The notes under the pieces: generated by a model
What the model was told of the DNA's origin: nothing
Databases searched by the model: none
Seen by the model: the letters and a program-made list of their open reading frames with translations, nothing else
Position numbers and translations under genes: made by a program
NCBI GenBank assembly: GCA_019454045.1
Contig: SKCR01023417.1
Span: 186,001-250,000, forward strand
DNA: 64,000 nucleotides
Source of the DNA: Zanthoxylum bungeanum
Taxonomy: Eukaryota > Streptophyta > Magnoliopsida > Sapindales > Rutaceae
Direction of reading: 5' to 3'
Shown here: positions 34,037 through 46,311 of the stretch, one piece after another
Layout of the letters: each line of letters opens with the position of its first letter
Position numbering within the stretch: the stretch's first letter is position 1

Positions 34037-34280
34037 ATTATCACGCCAATGACAAGTTAATGCCACGCATGGACTTCATATTATCGCGACAATGACTACT
34101 CATTGGCGCGACAATATAAGTCCGAGAGCCCTTTTGTATCAATGTATAATTGTCGCACCAATGAGTAACCATTGTCGCGGCAATATGAGTTAGAATGCAT
34201 CTTTATATCTCTACCTATCATTGTATCGCCAATGATTACCCATTATCACAACAATATAAGGCAAAATGTCTTTTTGTTCC
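34037..34280 (+). repeat. Short tandem repeat, ~65-72 bp units, three full plus one partial
   Basis: Units start about 34079, 34145 and 34217, with a partial unit before. Each contains an ATTGTCGCGACAAT-like inverted core, a middle ATGAGTAACCATT-like segment and a second core GCGACAATATAAG. Units have diverged by roughly a quarter by eye. It abuts the left end of E4. Confidence 0.7.
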
Positions 34281-34297
34281 AAAACACACGAAATTAA

Positions 34298-36280
34298 TGA
34301 TGGACAATTATGACCCATAGCATCACTATTTGTAAAAGACATGGTGTTCTTTGTACAAATTAACTATGTGACAAAGGAAATTACTCTTTTATAATTTTGT
34401 AATTGGATTACTTAGATATATAAATGATAAAAGTCCATATGATCAGTTCCGGATTAATAAGATATGAGACAATATTAATCCACGAAAGATTTAATCATTA
34501 AATATCTCCAGTCGTAGTATTATCGAGACTGGACATCGATAATGCAAAATAGGCTAGTATTGCACTTGTGCACGTTATGGAAGCTTAACAACATAGTTCT
34601 CATATATTTAAGTATTGGATACTTATGCAAGTGTGATAGGAGGTTCTGTTAGCCGTTGGACCGGGAACAGCTTCGTTATGGATAGACCCCTCGGAATCTC
34701 ATTGGTAGTATGACTATGTGTCTATGGGAATCCGAATCAGGGTAGGTGTATTTGGTCTTAACCTGAGACTTACATCGCTAATACTTGCGACAATCAGTAC
34801 GTTTTGGTTTTGGTCGCCCGGGCTTTAACAGGTTCTGTGTACGCCTCTTCTGGGTATACTGAGAATCGTAGTGTATTGGGTGTGATGGCAAGATGGAAGT
34901 ATCACTTCAGTCATATGGAGATGATGATCACGTATGATACAGAACTGGTACTCTAAAGTGTTGCAGCCATCGAGAAAGTATGACTGAGTCATGACTTTCC
35001 GATCAAATAGACTAGTTGCTAGTGATCCAATATATGCTTCGTACGGGGCAGACACAATTACAGCCCTAGGCCTAGCATGTGACATTCGATACTGGATCGC
35101 AATACGCAATACATAGTATAATATGCTTGATATAGATTATATATTCTTTGTTGAATATTTTTGGAGAATTGGGTAGGCACGGTGCTTTGCTAGAAGCCAA
35201 CCATGTCTTGTAAATAGGTAAGAACGTGGTACCGGGTACGCACGTGTTCGGATAGTTTGACAACCAGATTTACTGCCAATATATCCAGAGATCTCTTGGG
35301 TCGCTTCCCAAAGATTCACCGATGACATTTGACTCGAACAGAATTAATCTATGATTAATTATGAGAGAGAAAATTAATCTTGGATTAATTACGGCAAGAA
35401 TTAATCTTGGATTAATTATCAGAGAAAGAATTAATCTTGGATTAATTGCGTCGAGAATTTATCTGGGATTAAATTCGTCGAAAAGAGAGAACGCGATTAA
35501 TTTGGAATTAATCGGTAAAATAAATTTAATTGTTAAATTGGATTTTTCTATTTAATTTATTTAATTGGGCTAAAATAATATATTGGATATATTAATTGAA
35601 ATTGGATTTCAACACGGAATTAAAATTGGATTTTAATTCATGCTTACAAATTAATTTGGAATTAATTCGTAAGCGACTTTCATAATAATTTTACTGGGCA
35701 TTATTATTTAATTAAATTGGATTTAATTACGTCACGACGGTAAATTCATTTAATCAGATTAAACGAACCTGAGCCCGAAGTGTGTTGAGTAAGCCCACTT
35801 GAATTTTGAATTTAAAGTGGGGCTCACTTCACTTACATCATTAATCAACTTTTAGTGATGGAAGTGATTGATGACTTTTGTTGGAAACTTGTATAACACA
35901 CTTTGTTTTTTTGTAAAGCATATACACATTTTTTGGAGTTTGACTTTTGTAATTATTTTTTGGAAAACAAAACACAAAACTCATCTCTCTTTTTTACTCT
36001 CCCATGGCCGAAAGTTTGCTTCCTTTGAGGGCAAATTTTTCTTTCAATATTTTTTCTTGCTAGCACATAAGGAGTGAATTAAGGTGATAGGGAAACTCAC
36101 CCTTGAATTTGGAACAACAAAGAGAGCTTGGAGCTTCATCTACAAAGCTTGGAATTTCAACACATACAAAGAAAAGTTTTGAATCTCATCTGATCAAAGT
36201 AAGTTTTTCCGCAACTTGTCTTTGATTTTTCACACAAAAAATCATCTTAGTGATCTTGTGGCATGTGTAGGACACTAACA
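34298..36280 (+). repeat. E4 5' LTR (1983 bp)
   Basis: It starts TGATGGACAATTATGACC (one base off the usual TGTTGG) and ends GACACTAACA. At 35641-35675 it carries a stem of 16 pairs with one mismatch around a TGG loop. The matching place in the 3' LTR (about 43524-43560) pairs over only about 11 bp. Confidence 0.92.
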
Positions 36281-36281
36281 A

Positions 36282-36294
36282 TGGTATCTAGAGC
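36282..36294 (+). other. E4 primer-binding site
   Basis: TGGTATCTAGAGC lies one base after the LTR. It is the tRNA-Met type site with one inserted T. Confidence 0.82.
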
Positions 36295-38510
36295 CATCCT
36301 AAGTTTGATTTGAAATTCTAGGGTTCATGACTTTAATTTGGGGATTTTGTGTTTGGAGCCTGATTTGCCTAAATTGGTTGTTTGGTTATGGTTGGATGAT
36401 GTTGAATTGGATTTGTACATCTAAGGAATTAAAAAAAAAATTGATTAGATCAAAAATCCCCAATTCCCACCTTGGCCGAATTGAACCCTAGGTGTGCTCA
36501 TGGTGAATTTTTGAAATTTGACAATTAGATATGTTAATTGGCATGTAATGAATGTTAGATGTTGATTTAATTGGATTGAAATCAAATTGCATGATGAATT
36601 CTTGTCAAAACCGTGAGCTATAAGCATGTAGAATGAATTATTTTGCTTCAATTTGTATTGAACATGAATTGGAAATAAAGAGCATGGTTAATTGGATTAA
36701 TTAGTGTTTTGGAAACATTAGATTAGTTGATTAATTATGTTAATTACACTTGAATTGAATTAATATGTAATTTGGACAAGTGTATTAATTTAATTGTTTT
36801 AATTGGGCTTAATGGGCTTGGTTGGGCTAAGTTTGGTTTTGGACAATTGGGTTGGATCCAATTGGGCCTAAAACCATTTCCATAAAGTCCAAATATGACA
36901 ATTGGGCCTTTAATAATTTAATTGGGCCCAATGGGCCAAATTTGATTTCGGTCAAAAGGTGATTCCTTATTGGGCCTTGGCATATTGGGTTTGATCCATA
37001 ATGGCCAAAGCCCCAGTATTGGATACTAATTGGGCCTTTGAGACCCATAAAGATTGGATTTGGAATCCAAGTCTAAAAAACACCTTTAAAAGTGTAATTA
37101 TTTAATTTGGAATTAAATAAGAATTAGTATTGGATACAATTTAAATTGGATTTAAAATCGTAGTTCGATATAATTCAAGAATACGTACTTTGAGTATTTA
37201 TTCGTAAACGAGTTGGACTCGCGCAAATCAAATCGTTGTTTGAACATTTGATGATCATTAATTCAAAGATTAATTAATTGGATTAGATTGATTGAATAAC
37301 ATTCTTTGTGTGAATATTTGGATGTATTTGTATGAATAATGTATATCAGATGGATATTAGAAGGGTGAGGGCAATTTTGGAAATTTTTGTATAAATTTAG
37401 AATTTATTTAAATTGGATCTGCGTGTCCAGCCTATTATCTCTATTATCTTTGTATTTCTCTTCTCACCAATTCCCCTCAATGTTAATGAGGTTTCTTTAA
37501 TGTATTATGTAATTGGGTAGAAGTATGAATAGTGCTAGCGGGGGAGAGGAAATAGAGAGATTTGTTCTAGGAACAAATTGTTTTATATATCCATCTGCAT
37601 ATCATTATTAATTTATTTCGCGCCTTATTATGCTTTTAGAATGCATGTTTAAGGGTGTATGATGAGACCTAATCAAAGATAATAAATTGGTTGCCAATTT
37701 ACGTAAAAAAAAACCCTCACTCAAATATTAAGTGTTTTCCTTACATTGAGTGGTTCTCTCTCAAGATCCAAGATTGGCATTGGTTTGTTGGCCAAAGTCA
37801 AGATCATTGTCCATCGCGGATGTGTTTGAACCACGAAAGCTTTGTTCCATATCGCATGTCTTGGGCGGTTGTGACTTGTTGGCCAAAGTCAAGGTCACTT
37901 CTAGTTCATCGACGTCGATTACGAAGCTTTCTCACTGTCAATGGGTCGCGTTTAACTAGAATTATTAAGTTTGTTGAGCCAAAGCCAAGGCTTAGTTGAA
38001 TCAGAGGAAAAGGTTAGGAAATATATTGGATATATTTACATATATTGGATATATATTTCGGACTTGGAGGTCCACCTATCGGATCTAGGAATTGGATGGG
38101 ATCCAATTGATCTTAGAGATCTACCTAGTTAAGTTTCATACAACTTGTTGGCCAAAGTCAAGGTTGTGTATTATTTAACGGGATCCTAGCCCACTAGGAA
38201 ACTAGATTTCTCGAGTACTCCACAGAGGGTTAGAGGCTCGCCTAAAAATAGTGGGAGGCTAGTTTTAAATTTGCAATTTCATTTAAATACTTGCCAATAC
38301 GCGCTCTTTTATTTTATTTATCGTTGTTATAAATATATTAGTTGGACTAATATTTAATATTGCTTTCTTTGAACAGTTAGACTGTACAAGACACTACTCC
38401 ACTTGTAGTTGGTCATATAGTTGGACTATAGTAACCATTACATTTTGAGTGTACCCAAAAATTGTTGATTGGATAGTTAGATTATTGCATTCGAGATGGC
38501 TGGAAAGATT
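36295..38510 (+). other. E4 leader with hairpin arrays
   Basis: Class I hairpins: 37871-37898 (GTGAC/GTCAC) and 38140-38167 (ACAAC/GTTGT). Triloop hairpins include 38019-38037 (8-bp arms AAATATAT/ATATATTT, loop TGG), where E1 has AATACAT/ATGTATT. Class II: 38373-38385 (ACAGT/ACTGT, loop TAG). The frames at 37691-37999 run through the array and show no domain, so I do not call them genes. Confidence 0.75.
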
Positions 38511-39368
38511 AGCGTCAAAGGACATAATCCTGGGTGAAAATGTCTTTAACGGCGTAAATTTTCCAGATTAGGAAATGAATCTCAGGATAGTCTTGGGAGC
38601 TGAGAAGTTACTCTATTGGATAGAGAATCCTCTCAGGCCCTAAGCCCGGAGTTGATCAAATAGTAGAGCATGAGCTTAGGAAGACTCATCGTAATGATAA
38701 CTTTAGTGCTCAATCTGTTATGCTTGCCGCAATGACTCCTTAATTTCTTCATCAGAACTAAGGATTAGATCCTTATACCATGATGTTGAAATTAAAGGAT
38801 CTTCATAGATCTAACCTTAGATCTTAGAAGTAAGAATTGCAAAAGAAGCTCTTTCGCTCGCGTATGTCAGATGGTACATCTGTCATACACTAGGTGTCGC
38901 AGATGATTACTGACATCGAACAGCTAGGTTAGATGGGCATTACCTACGAGGCCGAGACTTCCATAGATTTGACCTTACAGTCGCTGCTCGAAAGCTGGGG
39001 CGGGTTCATCATGAACAAAGAGAAAACTCTTGGAGAGTTAATGTCTATGCTCAAGGAGGCAGAGCTAGAGCTTCGAAAAAGGCAAGAAGTGCAAGGCGCA
39101 TCTTGCTTTGACATCCCAGAAGGCCAAGGCTTGGCCGAAGGCTTTTGGGGATGTGAAGAAAAAGGCAAAATCATCACAGTCTTCTGGGAAGACAAAGGAC
39201 ATATCCCAACACGTCTGCCTAAACTATGTAAAACGAGGTCACTGGAAGCGTGACTGCTGTATGGACAAGGCAGACATGAAGGATGTGAAGACGGGCAAGG
39301 CTCCGACTTTAGGTATGTTTGTTATAAACATGTCAACTACTAGTTTTAAAATTGGATTTTGTTACTAG
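38510..39368 (+). pseudogene. E4 gag remnant
   Basis: A frame at 38933-39253 reads a copia Gag stretch (YEAETSIDLTLQSLLESWGGF, then EKTLGELMSMLKEAE). An overlapping frame at 39108-39368 continues through the knuckle (HVCLNYVKRGHWKRDCC), where the second Cys is replaced by Tyr. Upstream, a stop follows FPD near 38570. Relative to E2 it lacks about 12 bp after GGF. Product non-functional. Confidence 0.85.
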
Positions 39369-39479
39369 ATGTGGTACATACATATGAACTGATGTGCGGG
39401 ATCTGCTGATAAGCAGAAGATTGGCTTCAGATGAGATCGACATGCGAGTCAGAAACGGGACAAGAGTCGTTATTTTGGC

Positions 39480-41950
39480 TGCGGGAACCTAAGTTTTGGA
39501 ACTGCCCTTTGGGCATGTACTTAAATAATGAAACTGTTATAATGTACCTAGTTTGACTAGAAACATTATCTCTATATCTAGTTTAACCCGTTGCGGGTAT
39601 ACCTTTATGTTCCAGAACACTGGGTGTTTTATTTATAAAGATGATATTGAGATATACACATTAGATGTAAATAACAGTATTTATATTTTGAATATAAATG
39701 AATCTCAAACATATAATATGACAAACAAAAGGCTCAAACTGAATAAATCATATGAGACTTATTTGTGGCATAGTTGTCTGGGACACATTAACGAGACTTA
39801 TATTTCCACACTTTTGAAGAGTGGATACTTGGACGGATTTGATCCTAATTCATATGATGTCTGTGAATTTTGCTTATTAGGCAAAGTGCCTAAAACGCCC
39901 TTTAGCGGTAAAGGTGTACGTGCCACCGAGCTGTTAGCCCTCGTTCATGGTGACGTATGTGGGCCCATATCTAGCTAGGCTAGAAGTGGATATAAATACT
40001 TTGTAACCCTTATGGATATTGCATCGCGTTATGGTTATATGTATCTTATGAAACACAAGTCGGAAACTTCTGATAAATTCAAAAGAGTTTCGACACGAAG
40101 TAGAAAAACAGACTGGCAAAAGTATTAAAACATTACGGTTGGACCGTGGTGGAAAATACTTACGCAATAAGTTTCTCGATTACTTGAAAGAGTATGGTAT
40201 TCTTTCATAATGGACTCCTCCCGGAACACCTCAATTGAGTGGTGTGTCCGAACGGAGAAACCAGACTTTGTTGTATATGGTTAGGTTAATAATGAGTCAT
40301 ACTGGGATACGCATTGAACAATGCAATACTTATTTTGAATAAGGTTCCGACAAAGTCTGTTGGACAGACTCCATATGAAATATGGACAGGAAAGAAACTG
40401 GGTTTCTCATTCCTGAAGATTTGGGAATGCTGGGCATATGTTTGGATGGTACCAAACTACAACCCAAATCAGATAAGTGCCTATATGTAATTGGTTATCC
40501 TAGGGAAACCAATTCCACAACTCACAATAGAACAAAAATGTTTGTTGCTTTCCATGTGGTTTTCCTTAGAGGAATTCCTAAATGCAGTGGTAAGTGGGAA
40601 TAAAGTAGAACTTGATGAAAATCAGAGTGATACTATTCCTAACATCGATCCCCTTAACGAAACATGAACAGTTCATCAGGGATGAGACTCTACCACAATC
40701 TTCTAATACAAAAGAACCGCGTAGGTCGGAGAGAGTCAGAAAATAACCTTAGAGGTATAGGTTTCTGATCTCACCTCATATAGATTTCAATCTTATTGAG
40801 GAAGATGAACCGACTACGTATGAGGAAACGATACAAGGTATCGACTCCGGTTCATGGCAAAGTACCATGAAGTCTGAAATGGATTCCATGTATACAACCA
40901 AGTTTGGACATTGGTTGATGTACCAGAAGGCATTGTGCCTATTGGTAGCAAATGAGTCTTCATGGTGAAGACATACATGGATGGCAACATACAAACGTAT
41001 AAAGCTAGGCTTGTAGCGAAAGGGTATCGTCATCAACATGGTGTCGATTATGACGAAACCTTTTACCTATTTCCATGATTAAAGTCATTTAGATAATGCT
41101 TGCTAGTGCTGCATATTTCGTTTATGAAATATGGCAGCTGGACGTCAAAACGGCTTTCCTTAACGGGAACCTTTTGGAGGATGTTTTATATAACAGCCTG
41201 ACGGTTTTTGTCGCGCCAAAACATGTAAACTAGGTTTGCAAGCAATCATTGTGTTCTTGGAACCAATGTTTTACTGAGATCATATTACAATATGGTTTCA
41301 TTCAAAATGAAGATAATTCTTGTGTATATAAGAAGGTTAGTGGGAGCGCACTGACATTGCATGTCCTATACAATGATGATGTATTGCTTCTTAGAAATTT
41401 CATTCCCATATTAAAATCGGTGAAAGCTTGGCTTTCATTAAAATTCTCCATGAAATTCTTGGGAGAGGCAACCTTTATTCTAGGAATAAGGATCTACTGG
41501 GATATATCTAAAAGTTGTTGGCACTCTCCGAGAACTCGTATATTGACAAACATGTACGTGACCTGATATCTCATATACTTTGAGCATTTGCGGTCACTAT
41601 CAGGCTGATCCAGGTGATGGTCACTGGATTGATGTTAAGAATATCTTTTAGTATCTTAGATGAACTAAGAATGCTATATTAATTTATGGAGATGGAGAAC
41701 TTGAGGTGACTGGAATCACCGATACAAGTTTCCAAATCGATAAAGATGACTATAAGTCGCAATAAGGGTACATATTTTTATTTGAACAAAAGAACAGTGA
41801 GTTGGAAATCTTCCAAGCAAGATATTATTGCCGATTCAACAACAAAAGCGGAATACGTTGATGTGGCTGAGGCAGCAAAAGAAGCATTTTGGATCTATAA
41901 AATTCCTAATTGGATTAGGAATAGTTTTGTTAGCAGCTGAGCTGGGCTAC
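39480..41950 (+). pseudogene. E4 pol remnant
   Basis: 39553-39978 is an open 141-codon GAG-pre-integrase segment (ETYLWHSCLGHINETY, then CEFCLLGKVPKTPFSG) closed by the family TAG at 39976-39978. Integrase continues in broken frames to about 40600. RT spans about 40790-41560, with a 105-codon open piece (41249-41566) containing the active-site box Tyr-Asn-Asp-Asp at 41369-41380. RNase H is at 41746-41940 (WKSSKQDIIADSTTKAEY). The Val to Asn change in the RT box is shared with E1 and X. Confidence 0.87.
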
Positions 41951-42167
41951 AACATAGGCCAAAGAATTACGGTCTCATCAATAATCCAAGTATGTACTTC
42001 GATGGTTTCATCTGATTCGGCAGATCATACATCGTGGCGATGTCAAGTTCGAAAAGATCGTTTCAGATGATAACCTTGTATATCCGCAGATAAAAGTGAT
42101 ATCTCAGCAAAAGCATGAGCGACCCGTATATAGTTCATGTGTTGGACACTTGAGTGATTGGTTATAG

Positions 42168-42181
42168 GCCAAGTGGGAGAT
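42168..42181 (+). other. E4 polypurine tract
   Basis: GCCAAGTGGGAGAT directly precedes the 3' LTR start at 42182. Confidence 0.87.
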
Positions 42182-43883
42182 TGTTGTACAATTATGACCC
42201 ATAACATCACTATTTGTAAAAGGCAATGTGTTCTTTGTACAAATTTACTATGTGACAAAAGAAATTGCTCTTTTATCATTTTGTAATTGGATTACTTAGA
42301 TATATAAATGATAAAAGTCCATATGAATAGTTCTAGATTAATAAGATATGAGACAGTATTAATCCATGAAAGATTTGATCTTTAAATATCTCTAGTCGTA
42401 GTATTATCGAGACTGGACATCGATAATGCGGAATAGGCTAGTATTGCACTTGTGCGCATTATGGAAGCTTAAAGGCATAGTTCTCATATATTTAAGTATT
42501 AGATACTTATGCAAGTGTGATAGGAGGTTATGTTAGCCGTTGGACCGGGAACAGCTTCGCTCTGGATAGACCCATCGGAATCCCATTGTTAGTATGACTA
42601 TGTGTCTATGGGAATCTGAATCAGGGTAGGTGTATTTGGTCTTAACCTGAGACTTACATCGCTAATACTTGCGATAATCAGTACGATTTGGTTTTGGTCG
42701 TCCGGGGCTTTAACAGGTTCTATGTACGCCTCTTATGGGTATACTGAGAATCGTAGTGTATTGGGTGTGATGTCAAGATGGAAGTATCACTTCAGTCATA
42801 TGAAGATGATGATCACGTAGGATACAGAACTGGTACTCTAAAGTACTGTAGCCATCGAAAAAGTATGAATGGGTCATGACTTTCCGATCAAATAGACTAG
42901 TTGCTAGTGATCTGAAATATTCTTCGTACGGGGCAGACACAATTCCAGCCCTAGGCCTAGCATGTGACATCTGATACTGGATCGCAATACGCAATACATT
43001 GTATATTATGCCTGATATAGATTATATATTCTTTGTTGAATATTTCTCTAGAATTGGGTAGGCACAGTGTTTTCCTAGAAGCCAACCATGTCTTGTAAAT
43101 CGGTAAGAACGTGGTACCGGGTACGCACGTGTTCGGATAGTCCGACAACCGGATTTACTGCCAACATATCCAGGGATCTCTTGGGTCGCTTTCTAAAGAT
43201 TCACCGATGACATTTGACTCGAACAAAATTAATCTATGATTAATTATGAGAGAGAAAATTAATCTGGGATTAATTACGGCAAGAATTAATCTGGGATTAA
43301 TTATCAGATAAAGAATTAATCTGGGATTAATTCCGTCGAGAATTTATCTGGGATTAAATTCGTCGAAAAGAGAACGCGATTAATTTGGAATTAATCGATA
43401 AAATAAATTTAATAGTTAAATTGGATTTTTCTATTTAATTTATTTAATTGTGCTAAAATAATATATTGGATGTATTAATTGAAATTGGATCTCAACGCGG
43501 AATTAAAATTGGATTTTAATTCATGCGAACGAATTAATTTTGAATTAATTCGTAAGCGACTTTCGTAATAATTTTGTTGGGCATTATTATTTAATTAAAT
43601 CGGATTTAATTACATCGCGACGGTAAATTATTTTATCGAATTAAACGAACCCAAGCTCGAATTATGTTGAGCAAGCCCACTTGAATTTTGAATTTAAAGT
43701 GGGGCCCACTTCACTTACATCATTAATCAACTTTTGGTGATGGAAGTGTTTGATGGCTTTGTTGGAAACTTGTATAACACATTTTTTTTTTTGTCAAGCA
43801 TATACACATTTTTTGGAGTTTGACTTTTGTAATTGTTTTTTGGAAAAACAAACACAAAACTCATCTCTCTCTTTTGCTCTCCC
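42182..43883 (+). repeat. E4 3' LTR, left part
   Basis: It starts TGTTGTACAATTATGACC and is colinear with 34298 onward until CTCCC at 43879-43883, where B begins. Confidence 0.92.
43879..43883 (+). other. TSD of B, left copy (CTCCC)
   Basis: CTCCC here and at 53408-53412 flank B exactly; the undisturbed E4 5' LTR has a single CTCCCATGG near 35999. Confidence 0.95.
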
Positions 43884-46295
43884 TGTAGGGGTTTTTAGGG
43901 GGTGAATCCGGTAACGCAGCGGAAGCGGTGAGAATGAAAATCCGATTTCAGATTTCAAAACTTTTTCTCGGATTAATTAAATAAACATATTTATTTAATA
44001 TTCCAAAAATCAAATTATGAAATAAAATTCAATAAATCATATTTAAGTGAATTTACCAAATTACCCTTGCTTTGGTATTTTGTCCATTTTAGTCCGAAAT
44101 TGATCTAATAAATTTTGAATGATTCTAAATCATTTCTAAGATGAACTTTGATGTTCAAAACATCAAAACACCAAAAGCACCAAAATCCCCAAATTTTCAT
44201 ATCAAGGCTGAGAGCCTCACTAGGTTCCAATTGGAGCACTTTGTCATTTCATGTATCAAAACACATCCAGATGTAATCCAATGAACATGAAACCTTATAT
44301 GCATCATATACACACACAAATACACAACATATATGAAAATCCCCAATTTGGAATTGGTCATGAACCCTAATTTTTCAATTTCCACAAAATTGGACAAATT
44401 AGAGCAAATACATTAAATCAATTACTTCAATCATCATTCTTCCATCCAATCCAAGTCTCAACACAATGAAACAACTCAAGATCAAATCTAGGTCATTTAA
44501 GAGTGGGTCAATAACTCTAGATTAGCAACATGGTTTCAAAAACCTTAAAAGAAAGTTTACAACTACAATAGTCACAACCTTCCTTCACCATACATGCTCA
44601 ACACTTCTATCAAACTTCCATCAACAAAAACACAAAGAAATAAAGAAAGAAATAATCTAAGAACATCACTGTTGAAGCCTAGAACCTAAGGAACAATTTC
44701 CTCTCTAATAGCAAGTTTGAAAAACTTACTAAATTCCAAGCTTTCTTTAATCTTTCTTTCTTTCTCAAGCTTTCTTTAAGTTTTCTTCAATGGAGTCTCC
44801 TTTTTGTAAAGTGTATTAGGTTAAGTGTAAAGTGAAATGAAAATCAATATATACTTGTACAAGATATGCCTTGGCCGAAATCACAAAGACATATACAAGT
44901 TTGTAATTTCATTATCATTTCAAGCTTATGTAATCAACTTGCATAAATATCTTAATACAACTTTATTAGATATTTATTTAAGTCAACAAAAGCAACTAAC
45001 ATCATTACTTTAAATATCCTAATGAAGATATTTATATTTTAATTAATTTAATCATTTAACAATTAAATAATCAATTAATTAATCAAATACAAATATATTA
45101 AATATATGTATAATATTTACATTAAAAATGAAAAACATATATTCATTTAGGATATAAGTCAAATAACTCATTTTGACTATTAATTAATGTGTATTTAAAT
45201 TAATCAAGTATTAAATGTAAATACACAATAATTAGGCAAATGACTATCTAGTCCTTTTAGCACGTATCTTGCGTTTAACCTTTAAACGACTTTATAGATA
45301 ATCAATATTATTTATTAATGTTGCTCTAGTGCTCTACGAGTATGTTTCATTATTGAGACTTCTAGATTCAGGTATATCCGTCACGAAATCTAATTTCGTG
45401 TCCATAATCTATCCACCCGTAGATTATGATGATCACGGATAATCTCGCTGAACCATACAGGTCGAGGTCATGGCAAATGTATAATTCCTTCGTCACAGGT
45501 ATCCGGATAAATCCCAGAGATATAGATGTAAACGCCAAATCTCTATCAGGATTATCCAGTTGACTATTCTATTAGCAATCTCAAAAAGAATGTTTAGAAC
45601 TAGCTTCTAAACTTTACCACGGGCCCATGGTTTTATCTGATTGCTAATCATATGGACTACCTATGCTCTGATACACAGAACTGACGGATCCTATCTTGAT
45701 ACACATAGGACACCCTGAGGATCTATCTACACCCAACGAACAGGCGGGGGTCTGATCTAAATAGATCGGTGACGTGACTGCCGTCTAAGTGTAGAAGATG
45801 TCTCATGTGCCCACAATGGCATCTCAAGTCTAAGAATCACAAGTGCTACTCAACCCAAGAAGATTCTTATTGACGCTGGGTGTACCATCCATTAAGAATC
45901 TTTGGTGAGTGAGTCGTTCAGTGTTTATCCGCTATAAAACACCTACACGTCTATACTAGTCTCCAAGACTAATGGTTCATTGAGAAACCATTGGAATCAT
46001 ATATTCCAGTATACGACATGTACCGGTCTCAACGGGTTTACTATACTGACCAAGTAGTGTAAACCTTGACCAGGAACTGTCTGAGAATGACAACGTCATG
46101 ATACTTCTCAATGTCTGTTGCGACGCTTTTCAACTGTATCATGACTAATCATTCTAGGGTCATTACGTCTTTACCATATAGAAAGATAGATTATATTATA
46201 GAAACTGCATATATTATTCATAATAATAATGTTTTACAGAAGTGTATTTAACAGAAATACAACCGGGAATTGGCGCTTGAGCACCAACCCCAACA
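43884..46295 (-). repeat. B 3' LTR
   Basis: Plus-strand ends are TGTAGGGGTTTTTAGGGGG and ACCAACCCCAACA. It is colinear with 51008-53407. Confidence 0.95.
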
Positions 46296-46310
46296 AAATC
46301 TCCCACTTGC
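46296..46310 (-). other. B polypurine tract
   Basis: On the minus strand it reads GCAAGTGGGAGATTT, directly upstream of the 3' LTR. Confidence 0.87.
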
Positions 46311-46311
46311 T

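Noticed and set aside
34037..34280. Possible CRISPR-like array
   Set aside because: Units are contiguous diverged tandem repeats with no unique spacers, in a plant nuclear context.
37691..37999. 102-codon frame in the E4 leader
   Set aside because: It runs through the class I hairpin array; the equivalent frames in E1, E2 and E5 are not kept.
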